Assembly: GCA_030077755.1 (NCBI GenBank)
Contig: JAQJZZ010000005.1
Location: 1,922,001 to 1,986,000, forward strand
Direction: 5' to 3'
Length of the DNA stretch: 64,000 nt
From: Filosporella fistucella
Taxonomy: Eukaryota > Ascomycota > Leotiomycetes > Helotiales
In this document: one piece after another, positions 49,130 through 61,547 of the stretch
Position numbering within the stretch: the stretch's first letter is position 1
Layout of the letters: every line of letters begins with the position of its first letter
Program-made: the position numbers and the translations under genes
The notes under the pieces: generated by a model
What the model was told of the DNA's origin: nothing
What the model saw: the letters and a program-made list of their open reading frames with translations, nothing else
Database searches by the model: none

Positions 49130-51274
49130 TATGTGAAGTTGATGCAACGAGTAAGAAGTGACTAAGTGTTTGGAAAGGGAAGAACAGCTATGGAATGGCT
49201 GATTCTATGGCAAGACTCGAGGCCGTATGGTGTCTGATTCGGTAGAAAGTGAGATATCAATGTGCGGTCCTTGGTTGTCTGACTAGTCGAAGTGAGTAAA
49301 AATCTCAAATTTGTATCGAACGATAAGCAAAGCAGGTATGTGAACAACCAAGCTACGACAAATTGCTTCTCGCGTACTCTGAATTAAGTTTTCTCTCCAA
49401 ATACCTACATAATCCTACTTATGCTCCGCCCAAAGTCCATCATGAACATACTTGCGTCAGGTGTCTTAGCCATTGATCATGTCCATATTTATCAAATCGA
49501 TATGAATAACCAAAGCCTCCTATTGTAAAGAGAACCACAAATGGGATGTAATAATATAGGGGTCTTCTGGTGGTCTGCTGTGGTGTAGAGAATGCATTGG
49601 AGTGTGAGCTGCCTATAGGTCTAAGAAGCCAAAAGCTAGATATATATATATAGTAAGTGCCTCAGGCATAAGGCACCCAGAAAAGTCAGAATCCTTTTAC
49701 ACTATCTCCCAAAACGATTCTATAATTTATTATTTATTCTCACACGACAAGGGAATCTCAGACCAGAGTGTTCTTCTTCCGCAGTCCTCAGTGTCTCACC
49801 AGAAAAGGCGATGCCTTACTCCTCGACAAGCTCAGTTCGATAGATTACAACATACTCCCTCGTACATTTCAATCTTTTAATGACATATATTTCCATTCTT
49901 CAAATTAATGTGAAGGTAGCATGGGCTCCATCTGAGTTCAGAGGCTTTCAGAAAATGGTATTCTCTGCCTTGACACACGGCTTTCAATGATCTTCCGAGT
50001 CTTCGTTTGTTGGAGTCATTGGGCGTAATCAATGTCTTCATGACCTCTGCAACTAGTTAGCAGCATCGAAGGAATCGTATCGAGAATCATTCCGTTGCCC
50101 AATCAGGCCAGTCACCTATTACTGCCCTTTGTGCAGTTGAGGTTAGCCAATTAAAAGCGTAATTATCACAAAGACACTTGCAAAAAGAAGAAAATCAAAG
50201 AGCAAAATGCTCCTGGTAATTTCCGCCTTACATACACTACTCATAAAAATAACACTTACGCGCTAGATCACCCGCTACAGGTGGTAGGAAAGATGGAGAA
50301 GTCTATGGTGGACCGCCTCCCCGTGGAATTAGCGAGAACGTAGGCGAGCAGACATGACAGCACAGAAAAGGTCGACCGAGTATAACGGGCTCTAAGCGAA
50401 TAAATGTCTCACATGAAATGGGATGAAGGAAAGTTGCTGTAATCACATTGTTCCCATGTTCCTAAAGAGAACGCTCCAAAAAAGAATTCGCTGTGAGTAT
50501 AGGATAATCAGGGTTCCCTCCACTGAGGGGTAGGGCGGATTGGAATGTGTAATGCTACTGGAAGATTAGGTTTGTGTGGGATGCATCTTAGTAAAAAGGT
50601 CGAGTCGTAGATATTGTAAGTAGTAGGTGCTTGAACCTGGAGAAGAAGCGATGTGTAAGTTATTGTAAGAATGTATTCCATACAGGAGTTACTCTTCTAT
50701 TGTAGTAGGTACCGTTTCTGTGAGCAAGATCCCTGAACTTCTCGTAGGCTACTTGACAGATAGATTCGACTTTGAGACTTATGGAAAAATTCATCGAGTA
50801 CTCATAGGTTACTGTTTGTAGAAGCCGGAATGTAAATATAACCAATTCTTAATACTAAGGTAACTCATTTGTATCCTGTCTATGATAGCCCGGTATAAGG
50901 CAAGATAGAGGAGTGCTGGAAACAAATCAATGGCTAGTCCACCACATGAAATATAGATCAAGAGAGGGTGGAGCTGCTACCTACACAGGATCCCGACCTC
51001 TTGTTGCTCGCGTAAGACCAAATGTCTGACAACCAGGTGGCTCGTTGTCGCAGGAAAGAACTTGCAGCTTGGAGAGCCTGCTTGCTATTTCAGTTTTTGC
51101 TTCCTCGTGGATGTCTTGCTGCTCTGGATCTAGTTTGGCAGGTGAAAGAACTTTGCAGCCCCTTCAAAGGAAACTGCATCTACACTACGAAGCAAAGCAT
51201 GAACGAGGCTGGGCTAGGAAACGCTCATAAAAGTTACTCTGCACTACCCCGGGATTGAGATCATCACTCACACT
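49130..51274. other. Large gene-free stretch
   Basis: About 2.1 kb. Contains a short TA microsatellite near 49640-49652 and no supported ORF. Its right end runs into a tandem repeat. Confidence 0.45.
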
Positions 51275-51643
51275 CCCATTCCTAAGTGGCAACCTCTTGA
51301 CATTCTGTCATTCCGCTTGGACTGTGTTCCCCTTTCCAAGCGATCGCAGAACCTCCGCAAGACACTATCTGTAGCCGTTCCGATTTCGCGAACTATCTCC
51401 CCCTTTTTTAAGCGAGCACAAGGACCTCACAGGAAAGCATTGACGATTGTTTCCTCGGCGCGTGGCGCTTTGCCCATTTATTAGGCGAGAACGGTGAATT
51501 CAAGGTGAGCCCGTATGATTGCTTGACCAGCGTGAATCGTCTCCCCATTTTCTAAGCGAGCACGGTAATTCCATGGCAGATCCTGTACTATTGTTTCTCC
51601 AACGGGACTTACGGCAAGGTAATGTGTTGCCCCTTTCTTGACT
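51275..51643. repeat. Tandem array of five to six 54-87 bp units
   Basis: Units open with a C-run, a T-run and TAAGCGAGCAC (variants) at about 51275, 51329, 51399, 51473, 51543 and a partial unit at 51630. The clearest units continue with ACGGTAATTCCA, then GATCCTGTACTATTG and GTTTCTCC. The core TAAGCGAGC also appears, on the other strand, in the array at 41031-41385. Non-coding. Confidence 0.8.
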
Positions 51644-51900
51644 ATATAATAAGATAAAACACTTCGGCTATTTGGCTGACCTACGTGGTGTCCTCTACAG
51701 CTCTTTCCTTCTCAATGTCAAACGTCTTCCAACACAGCAATAACACGGGTACAACTTTACATCACTCGAGGATTCCTGCACCAATTCAGACATAGAGGAA
51801 ATCAGCGTCGATAAGATAGCACCAATTTGGGATCTAGCTCTATTCATATACAAAGGTATGTATACGAAATGCATTCTGGCTACCCCAAGCAAGCACCTCG

Positions 51901-53840
51901 CTAAAGTTTTGCACGAGCAAGTTCTTTATCACCCACTTCCTCCTTCGCTTTCTCCCTCAAAATCTTTCGGAGGATCTTTCCAGACTACAACACATCAGTA
52001 TACGTGTCTCACACCGGAAGAAACAGGATCACTCACCGGATTCTTCGGAATTACTTCTTCGAATGCCACCCCACCTGCAAGCCTCTTATGCCTACTCACT
52101 CGCTCCGCCAACCAGTCTTGGATCTCCTTCTCTGTTGCTTTCTGCCCAGCTTGAACTACAACATACGCCCTCGGATACTCCTCACCATTAATCGTGACAC
52201 CCACGACACAAGCATCAGATACCTTCGGATTCTCTAGCAAAAGAGCCTCGAGCTCGGCAGGAGCAACTTGGTTGCCTTTAACCTTGATGAGTTCCTTCAT
52301 TCGATCTACGATAAAGAAACGACCTGCTTTATCGACATATGCAATATCTCCAGTTCTCATCCATCGACCATCAGGCCCATCAACAAAGATTTCTTTGGTG
52401 GCTACCTCGTTTCGCCAGTAGCCTTTCATAATACTTGGAATTGTCAGATAATTGGTTTAGTCACGGGAAAACGACGGAAACATACTTTGGAGCTTGTACC
52501 CATATCTCTCCACGCTCTCCGACTGGCACTTCTGTCAACTTCTCGGTATCCATGATTTTGGCATGGCAATTGGCATTTAGCTCTCCAACCGAATTGGATA
52601 TACATTCTTCATTGGGATCCCAGCCGAGGAGGGAACACGTTGCTTCTGTCATACCCCAGCCTTGCTGCTTGGGAGTGAGCAATCTGCTAAAAACACCGTG
52701 GTGGATATCATACCTTTAGTTTCCGATCTCCTTCTGGCCATAGTTTCTCAGCCTCCTCAATGACTTCTCCACCAAGTGGTGCAGCTCCAGACCCGATCTC
52801 AATGATACTACTTAAATCATACTTTTTGGTCAAGGGAGACTTTGCAAGAGCCTGGAACCTGTCAATACAAGAATTATGAAGAGAGAAAAGACAATACTTA
52901 CAACGATGATAGGTGGTACCCCAGTCAGTGTCGTGATTCTAAATCTCTGGATTGAATCAAGCATTTTGACGAAATCAAATTTTTTCATAATATATACTGG
53001 AATTTTGCGTTTTGGTCCTCCAGCTATGAATATTGTTTGCGCCATCGCATGATACATTGGCAAAAAACATAACCATTTTCTATGTCGGTCAATAATCTTC
53101 TGATTGGAAATATGGAGGAGGGTAACCTACGCTTTCTTCGTCCTTTCTTCATTTTCTGGATGCAGCAAAGCAAGATGGCCATACTGTATAGCATTTGCCA
53201 CATACGAGTAATGAGTAATCATCACACCTTTCGGCACCCCAGTCGTTCCAGAGCTATAATTCAAACAACAAGTCTCATCTTTTGGATCCCTTGGCTCAAC
53301 CCACTTAAACCGCTTCCCGGTATCCTCTGACTGTACCAAACTGGCCCAATTACGAACACCAAGTCGTTCTCCTCCTGTGCCTTCAAATAACTCATCGTCA
53401 AATCTAAAAATGCGATCTTTCGACATGCCAATACTCTCAGCAGCTTCAACCCCAATTTCTAAACTTGCATCTGCACAAATCAAGAACTTCGCATCCGAAT
53501 TTTGAAGTTGGTAAGCTAATTCTCTCGCTACGTACCCCGGATTTGCACCCGTGAACACCCCACCAGCCATCAAGATACCCATAAAAACCACAGGATAAAA
53601 CAAACTATTTCCTGAAAATAACAACACACGATCTCCTGGGTTCAATCCAGCTTTCTGGAATCCAGCTGCTAGTCGCTTGGACCATGATCGAAATGTTTCT
53701 TGGGTCAGAAAATGGGTGTCAGGTCTGTCTGCATCGTAAAATGCGACTTTTTCTGGGAGAGGAGCTGTTTCTGCTTCGAAGAGATATTTTTGGAGAGAGC
53801 ATACGGGGAGGGGCAATTGCCAGCGAGAATGGAGAGGCAT
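51901..53840 (-). CDS. Peroxisomal 4-coumarate-CoA-ligase-like acyl-CoA synthetase
   Basis: Six exons: 53131-53840, 52902-53079, 52714-52851, 52486-52664, 52037-52433, 51901-51984; all phases agree; 561 residues. The AMP-binding P-loop is NYSSGTTGVPKG (about residue 195). Others: FLPMYHAMAQT, EIGSGAAPLGGEV, QGWGMTEATC, RTGDIAYVD, FFIVDRMKELIKVKGNQVAP and the C-terminal SGKILRKILRE with the adenylating Lys. The protein ends ARAKL; AKL is a PTS1 peroxisome signal. The family joins a carboxylic acid (hydroxycinnamate, medium or long fatty acid) to CoA through an acyl-AMP. The start at 53840 (MPLHSRWQLPLP) is the usual family N-terminus. The fourth exon's acceptor was placed at 52665 so that the joined sequence reads KLKQGWGMTE. 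Likely feeds aromatic side-chain or fatty-acid beta-oxidation; substrate unknown. Confidence 0.93.
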
Positions 53841-54649
53841 TGTGGGTTTGACTGGTACGGTGATGAATCGAGATGTTAAGCAGCACTTTGTGCGATGGAT
53901 ATCTACATTCCCCAATAATTAAGATTGCAGAATGTGACAAATATGGTGTAAGGATAACAAAACGAAGAAGATGAAGAAGAAGTGTCAAAATATATTGTGA
54001 AATGTACAGTACATGCATGGTAAGGTACCAACAACCAAGCAAAGTGTGGGGTAGCTCTGATAGTCGCCGACAAAGCGGTTAGCCGAGGCGACTCGGGGAG
54101 GAAGCCGTAAGATGTTATGCATATTATGTATCTGATTCATAACTATTTTTGAGTCAGCAGATGATTCTTGTTAGTATTGCAAGAGTGAGGAAGGAAGAGG
54201 ATCCATACAAACACTACTTACTGAGAAGAATTCCGGTTTCAGCTCCAGGAATCTGTATCACGTGATTATAATCAGCTTGTGCAAGAAGCTATACAAAACG
54301 AGAATGCAAAGGCATAATATCGTGTACCAAATTCAAGGGTAAGAAAACCCACTCCAATTTCAATGATCTTGAATATTTTCTGCTATTGTGACCATTGTGA
54401 GCGGTCATCATAGTGGTTGTGATAGCTACCTAAATCAGGGGCTCGGCTCAGTCAGGTGGCGACTACATAGTGTGGGGAACCTAACGACCCAGATACGGCC
54501 AGATCTTGATCAACTCGAATATCTACTGGAGGCTAACACAAGGAGCTGAAATTAAAGGAAGGGGAATTCAGCAGGTCTTGTCTAGTTAACCCTAATCCAG
54601 GTTGTCAATTATTTGATATTGCGCAGAATGCTGCTAAACTGCCTCAATT
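53841..54649. other. Intergenic region
   Basis: About 800 bases; the first part is the promoter of the acyl-CoA ligase gene. The string CAGGGGCTCG at about 54437 echoes the 41 kb array but is short. No gene. Confidence 0.35.
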
Positions 54650-56179
54650 ACCTTTCCAGAAAAAGAACTTCCAAAAGAGCCGGTCCACATTTATCATCTG
54701 TACTTGTGGGAGTACACACACCAAACAAAGGCCTCCAGTTCTTCGATATGGTGCAAGAGCTTCCGAGTCACCGCAATTTCCTGTCATAGGACAGCACTGT
54801 CTAAAAGTCCTCCCAAAGCAGGACGCCTGGGTAGAGGAAGCGGAGCCGCGTTTTCCATGAGTGCCTACAGGTGTACAGGTACCAAATATGGGCTTACACC
54901 CAGCAGCAAGACCACACATAGTCGAACGTCGCGCCACAATCCCCCCTAACAAAGCAATTTTGGCCGATGACTATAGGAATGGAGGTTAGTACTGCCATCT
55001 CCGGCAAGTACGTGGGTGCTTATGCGAGAGGCCAGATATCTCCAAGGCATGAAACTGCGGAAGAAAGAGGGATATGGAAAACCCTCAAACTCCGAGGAAA
55101 GCGCTCAATGACAAAGCTGACAAAATAGCCTGGGAATAATCTACTACTGCCAGAGCGAGTTGCTCGGTTAGCTGATGCTGTACCACACTTGCCATCAAGA
55201 CTTATCAGAGGAGGTTGGGTGCATGTAATCTTACCAAATGGGGCTTGACAGCCGTTGGGAATCCCACAGAAATCTACAACACTACCACAATCGCCTTTGA
55301 CTGAACAACAGTCACCAAAAGTGCTACCTGCACACGTAACCTGGATCGTTGAATCTGCTCCACATTTGCCATCAAGACTGATCGGAGGACACACTGTGCA
55401 TGTTCCGAATTCCTTCATGCAAGTGACTGGTGCACAGAACTCTGAAGTCCATCCGCATTTCCCAGACGTCGAACAGCAATTTCCAAATGTACTTGTAGCG
55501 TAAGTCGCCCTTTTTGGAGAGGAAGGACCTCAAAGTCCGACAATGCTGATTGGGGATGTTGCACTTGGAGTGGCTGCACTAGATGAAGTCTTCGAGGTCG
55601 GTATTGGTATTGTTGAGGAAATGTACTTGTGACTGGTAATACTCCCTCATAGACATTGATACATCCTTGTCCACCGCAAATCTGTGCAGAGTTACCAGCG
55701 CATGGCATATTGCAATCAGTCAAGTTTGCGGGTTCGTTTCCTACGTAACTCCCACACCAAAATTGCGACTTCGCTTCAAGACCAGCGGACATTATGCCAC
55801 TGAAATAACAAGCTTTTTCGCGCTTTTCGATTGTCGTCACGCTACCACCTCCTTCTATGGCTATCCGTACCGATAGAGTGGGCGGTTCAGAGGCAAGGTA
55901 GCAGCCAAGTAGGCTCCACTGAGGTATCGCAGTGCTCAAAGTAGTGATAAGTGAAGTGCTTGAAGTAGTGGGCCTGGTTGTGCTAGTGGGCGTACTCGTC
56001 GGTCTTCTGACTTCAACGCAATAAGATCGCTCCTTCTAGTTGTCGCAAGTCAAATTAAGAGAAGGATTCCAAAGCACCATATCTTCAATACTGACGCGAA
56101 AGGCATTTCTGATGTATTCACAGGTGAGTACTTCATAGTTGTCGTACCACCAAGTGCAATCCGTTGTTGGAGTACTGTC
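54650..56179 (-). pseudogene. Broken LysM - WSC - chitin-binding (ChtBD1) protein gene
   Basis: Modules readable on the minus strand: a LysM-like block (CTWWYDNYEVLTCEYIR, VLWNPSLNLTC) entered after a TTTTAG acceptor at 56180; a Thr-rich linker (RPTSTPTSTTRPTTSSTS); a WSC domain (WSLLGCYLASEPP ... NMPCAGNSAQICGG); and at least four ChtBD1 remnants (TFGNCCSTSGKCG, SLDGKCGADSTIQVTCAG, SLDGKCGTASANRATRSG, FRQCCPMTGNCG). Lesions: TAG at 56036-56038 between LysM and linker; two WSC cysteines replaced (EKREKACYF and KSQFWCGSY); a frame change after PVTSTF; a TGA near 55536; further breaks in repeats 3 and 4, where GKC reads GKR. The intact ancestor would be a secreted chitin-binding protein that may have shielded wall fragments. 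No functional protein can come from this copy. Confidence 0.75.
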
Positions 56180-58268
56180 CTAAAATAGCGTGAGAAAATT
56201 AGTATGCTCTAGTTTGCATTCATTATTGAGCAAAATTCGTAGAAATGAAAGTCGAAAGTACGTTTTCGGCCCCGCAAAATCTTTTACCAATCCTCAAAAC
56301 TGGAGGATATTCTTCCAAAGACAGAATTCCTGGGGGATAGCTGCAATGCGTACATATTGCATGTTCGGTTGCGAGTCTCCAGAAACAATTGCTGGGAGCA
56401 TCCAAAGACAAAGACCATAGTAGGCTAGCCGTGGAGAAGACCATGATTTCCTTTGGGGCATATAGAGGACACAATAAGAACGAAATGTTGCAGCGAAGAT
56501 ACTGCGCGGCGTCCAGCAAAACCATCGTCTAGACTTTTCATCATTTGGAATAACCATGGACTAGGAACGATTAGGGAATATCATTCGGGAAATTTCTTGG
56601 CGTCTAAGTGTTCAATGGCACGAGAAAGCTTACTTTGGTAAGTCATATCTGCGTGCAAAGCAATTCCCCGGGACGATTTGTACGGATTAGATATGAATTT
56701 GACCCAATTAGTCAGGAAAGCCGGACGGCTAGATGCCGAAAATTGAAGCTTACATTCAATGCTACGGGAAACCCTACAAGCGAGCTATTGCGATCACTTA
56801 ATTGTGGTTGTCTCATTTCCTTCCCTGCATGTGCTTATCTTTACCTTGGCGTATTATTTCCTGACAAAACCAACACAAACCAACAGCACCTGCTGCAATG
56901 GGCGAGGATACCAGGAAAATTAGAAGTTGCATTTCATACGGGTGCCAGCATCCCATTGCCTCGTCCCAAACTACCTCCTCCCTTATTTTAGAGTAAGGAA
57001 ACCAGCAGCCGTATCGAGATTCGACTTTATTGGTTTACGCGCCTGCTCTCTTGCTACAGATGCTGAGATGGACGGATCCTGTCGAGTGGCACAAGATATC
57101 TGGTCACAATTCTCTAGGAAATCAGGGAAAGAAGCCTCAGTAGATGTCTTTGGACGTCCCTAACAGGTTGTCAAATGTCAAAACCAACCTCCCACACCTA
57201 GAGGAAGCCCATTGAAGGAAGTTGAATGTAAAGCACAGTAGTAAAGATTCAATAATCACATGAATTAATACGTTCACTCACCGAGAGCACGGTAAAGATT
57301 GGACTGACAGCTTTATTCTAGTGCTGGCTACCTTGGAGCCTTCAACTTGAGGATCTCAAGGAAAGCCGATGGGAGAGGAAAGAACAAATTATGCTCTAAA
57401 ACATCAAACAGATTTAGAAATAATTGTATCGTTACCCGCCCACAGGAAAATGCTCTAGAAGCCATTTCCTACATTCCCGCTGGAACTCTAAAACCAAACC
57501 ATCCAACTTTTGCTAACCCTACACTAGAGAACTCAAAAACTACTGCTTGGTCAGCTCTAAAGGAAGCTAGCAAGAGAACAAAGAGCGAATCGACAATTCG
57601 ATTGTGAATAATTACTTCAGAGGGAATTGGTACCTACTAAGTTTGCACCAAAGTCACGTGCTGAGGACACTCACTCACAATTGATCACAAGTTACTGATC
57701 AACTCCGCTGTTGCAACCGCTGCAGCAATGATTACCGAAGCTGACGTTAAGAAATCTAGTGCATCTCAAAATGAATGCATTGTTACCATTGAGATCGCGC
57801 CCCTCCGGAAGCGCGATGTGGAGCAACGAGCAGGTGCAGCTTGGTTGGAAAGTATGGACCGAACCCATACGGCGGACCGGACAAAGACAACTACCAGGCC
57901 TTTGGGAACGGTAGAGACTATGGAGTAGTCGAGAATGGGCAGGTGGAAGATACTGCAGCTATCAGCAGAGCAATGACTGACGGCAATCGATGCGGTGCCA
58001 AATGTGGAGCCGTTTCTTGGGGCCGTTCTTGGAGCCTTTTCTGTCAACGGATCTGCTGTTTAAATTCTATCTGGTCGGTTGCCGCTTTATAACACCTCTG
58101 GGATTGTCAATTTCAAGCTCCTGTTTGATCCATCATTGAACTAGTGTTCATATGAACATAGGGAGAGTAGTAGGTAAGGAGCATATTCTTTGTACCGGCA
58201 AAGCTACTTGCAACTGTCTACGGTATCTTGATCTGTTGATTTTCTATCATAGGCCTGTGGTCCCATAT
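56180..58268. other. Gene-poor region with possible remnants
   Basis: About 2.1 kb. At 56223-56557 (minus) a hydrophobic run YYGLCLWMLPAIVSGDSQ could be the signal peptide exon of the adjoining LysM pseudogene. At 57728-58059 (plus) protein-like pieces occur (YGPNPYGGPDKDNYQAFGNG) but in shifting frames. Nothing complete. Confidence 0.35.
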
Positions 58269-58985
58269 TCAATACACCTCCAACTTAACCATGACATCCT
58301 TGCACTCTCCCAGACTGTGGTAGTGCTTCCATGCAGCTGCAACATCCGGCTTCTGCATAGCAGCTCCAGCTTCCTATATATGTTGTCAGCAAACCAATCA
58401 TACACGGAATGGTCAAACTCACCTCCAAACTATCCCATCCACAAAGTCCCAACCCGAATTGATCATCTCCTCCGACACTAATGCCACCAAATGTTTTCTT
58501 CCCAAGCAGAGTCATCAGGTCTTCCCAAGCCTTTCTAAGTTCGGGTTTCTTGTCCTCTGAGATCTTTACGCGAGAGAACTGAGCGAAAGCCGGTGGTGTG
58601 TGGTCTTCTGGGAAGTCGCTGACTTTGAACAAAGCATGTGGAGGGGGGCCAGCAGGGGCACCAGCAGCTATAGCATGCTCCTCATACTTCTTCTTACTGG
58701 CTTCAGCCCATGGTGAAGCTTGGAAAGCTTTGAAATCTTCCTCAGTTGCGAATGCTTTGTCCATTAGTGATGTTCCTTCCGCAAGAAGGGAAGAGTCTTA
58801 CCAACGGATTGCAGGAACTTGAAGCTGGAAGCTGCTGCTCCGTCCTCCGCTACGATTGGACCTGCTGATACACCGAGAACCATTGGTTGAGACTTCATCT
58901 CAGCAGCAATTGTTGGCCATGCTGCTAGAAATTGATCCTTGTGGGCCTCAGGGATGGTTGGAACGATGAGTGCGAGGTATGGCAT
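58269..58985 (-). CDS. Two-copy dimeric alpha/beta-barrel (ABM-like) protein
   Basis: Three exons: 58802-58985, 58423-58775, 58269-58373; introns 26 and 49 bp; 213 residues. The 26 bp first intron is unusually short: it joins QSVG to TSLMDKAF and restores the frame, but it could instead be an insertion. The N-terminus MPYLALIVPTIPEAHKDQFL and later FAQFSRVKISEDKKPELRKA resemble two ferredoxin-like halves of the ABM/Dabb type. The end reads AAAWKHYHSLGECKDVMVKL. No signal peptide; likely cytosolic. Related folds act as small monooxygenases or stress-response proteins, but no catalytic residue can be named here. The coding frame itself is well supported. Confidence 0.75.
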
Positions 58986-61547
58986 TTTGAAATTTGATTG
59001 GTGAGAGTAGTGAATATTATTTTCTGGCTATGTATATATTTTATAAGAATGTTATTGGCGATGAATGAAGTTGATGATGGAACTGAATTTGTAGACACAT
59101 CAAGAGGTATATATATTACAAGAACGGAATCGGAACCCCTAATCACCGGTACGGAGTGTACGAATTTCCCGGACCGCCATGTTCGGCGAGTGAGAAGCTG
59201 TTCTGTGATACTTTACCAAGATTATGAGCTGTGCATAAATCTGTATATGGATCTGACGGTTTTGAGTTCTCGGTGAAACAAAATAGAGCTCGGATTCGTA
59301 CTCATCACGGCTCGCCACGTCGGATCAGGAGACTACCCGTCCCGACTCTCCATTTTATGAAAGCTTGTAGTGTATATCGTGAGCCATTTTGCAGCTTTCC
59401 ATCACATTTGTGAATGCTGACTGGTATAACCTGAAATAGAGAGAATGAAGCAGCACAATTGTTTGAATAGATGACAAACATCCAGTCTTTTAGCTGGCAT
59501 GATGAAGGTAGACGAAACTTGTAGTGTCTTCAAGGCATATTTTGAGACTCTTAATAGGTAGTATAAGGTTTGATGCCGACAGTAAATTATGGAAAGTTGA
59601 GTTTATACATTCAGACGACCTTTTGATTTGAAGGCACGCCAAGCGTCTTGGTGTCTCAGAACAATGAGCAAATTCGAATAGCACTGTGGCCTTTGTGATG
59701 TTCTAGAACGCATAGAAGGATTTAAGGTTGGATCCTAGACACTGTTCATAAAACGGAGTGCACAAATGATATTTAGAGCCAGACGAAGGATCCAAAATTC
59801 AGATGATGTTCAAGTCCAGACGTTAGGTGCAAGGAAAGGGTGGAGGAAGCGGGGTTCACCCCACCTTGCAGGTACCAATGTACTTATGCGTTACCTCGGG
59901 CAGGAAGTGAGGCGGTCTGAAATCTATAATCTTGTGGCATGGATGAATTGGTGGAAATGAAGGATTGCGATTTGAGTATTAATTATCTTTTCATAAGCAT
60001 TGCAAAGTTGCTGCTGTTGTTTCGGCTGACGCCAATAAATGTAATGAGCATATACGAGTACGAATGCGAGATTCGAGCTTGGCCCCAGGGGTCTCTAGAG
60101 CCGTTGAGTCCATGATCAATTGCCTGGGTCATCGTGTATATAGAATATTAAGCCCAATGTGTAATGATAAATAGCTGACCATCCCCTTTCACACCTTTCT
60201 TGGGGTTCTGAAGAAATGTGTACCTCTTGCTAGTGCTATTGCTGTTCAAGCTTTGGGGGATAAATTATCTATGCACTCTGCAGAAAAGTCACGCAGCTAA
60301 TATAGGCATGCCCAAAAGTGGTTGGAGCTTGCTGTTATATTAATATCTTTGTGGAATCTGTTCTTTCTTCCTCTATATATAGATATATATATTGACGTCA
60401 CGTCCGCCTGAGAAGTTGAGCTGCTTTTTGGGGTTCTTATCTGGTTCCTTTGGCCTACGGGAGATGCATACGCTAATTTATAGCGCACCGGTCGACTTTT
60501 CTAGGCGAGTATCGCTGGAGCACACTGCTACGATGGGATCATATACGAAAAAGGAGTCGAGAATTATCCAAGTCAACTCTCATCCAAAGTGATGTCTTTT
60601 AATCTCTCACAATTTGGTTCGTTGCAGGATTTGCCCAGTGGACAGTAATTGAAATATTTACTAACAATTGATCGATAATAATTGGTCTTTCATTATACTT
60701 AGCCCTTAAGCAGTCTCTGGACGTTTTTACAGATTCTCCTGCACCAACTGTAACGACACGAGCACCGAGCTGCAGGGCAGTATATGGGAGTACGATGCGG
60801 AGGCAGTTCGGATACTATTAGGTCTACTACGAAGGAAACAAGAAAGATGAGGGCCAAAGTAAGGGACCAGAGCCTCTTATGCATAGGAGCTAGCCCGGAA
60901 CCCTTCCGTGGCTGGGTCTAAGCTTGCCAATATTCATTGATATCACGTGCCATCGTCACACCAACATGCCAAAGAAAATCCGCCACAATTAGGCTACGGC
61001 ATCGGGACGATCTTTGTTACATGTCAAGGTACCCGCTAATTTAGGACCAGGACCACTTCATTTGGGTCAGAAGCAACATGCCCGAGCTTCAGGGAGGTCG
61101 AAGAGATGGAGCGTTTTCCAGCACAATTTTCAAGGATTATTTTCAGCTGCAATCTGCAAGATAGAATCTCTCCAGGATGAAAGCTGGTTTCACACCCAAT
61201 AAATCTCCTGTGCCGCAAGGCCTCGCAAATTTATTGGCTCGGGAGGAAGACAAAATCTAGGACGAGACTCGTTGACTAAAAGTGGTCGACATGTCGTATG
61301 CTTTGAAGATAAAGCAGCGTTGGGTGATGATAAGCCCCCTTTCCACACAAATTTCACCGGGCGTTGACTTGCGTTACAAATCACTGCTTATGATCCAAGC
61401 GTATTGAATTGTTTCCTAGGGCGTAAAAATGATAGGTCATTCTCAAATTTCCCCCCTCTCAATCTTTTCCCTTGAGATCTTCACTCGATACTTTCCCATC
61501 CCAAAGTAAACTTTGACGACTTTTGTTTCATTCACCTGCTCAAGATC
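58986..61547. other. Large AT-rich gene-free stretch
   Basis: About 2.6 kb without a convincing gene on either strand. A TA-rich microsatellite-like tract (TATATATAGATATATATAT) lies at about 60374-60391, next to a CRE palindrome. The right end is the promoter of the gene starting at 61548, pyrimidine-rich near 61440-61500. Confidence 0.45.
60393..60400. promoter_or_regulatory. CRE-like palindrome TGACGTCA
   Basis: Perfect TGACGTCA followed by CG, immediately after a TA-rich tract. It matches bZIP (ATF/CREB) sites. No annotated start lies within 1 kb, so a role is uncertain. Confidence 0.3.

Noticed and set aside
49640..49655. TATATATATATA tract as a possible origin or promoter
   Set aside because: Short microsatellite with no other supporting element.
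57728..58059. Protein-like pieces on the plus strand
   Set aside because: The good-looking segments lie in different frames without splice sites to join them.
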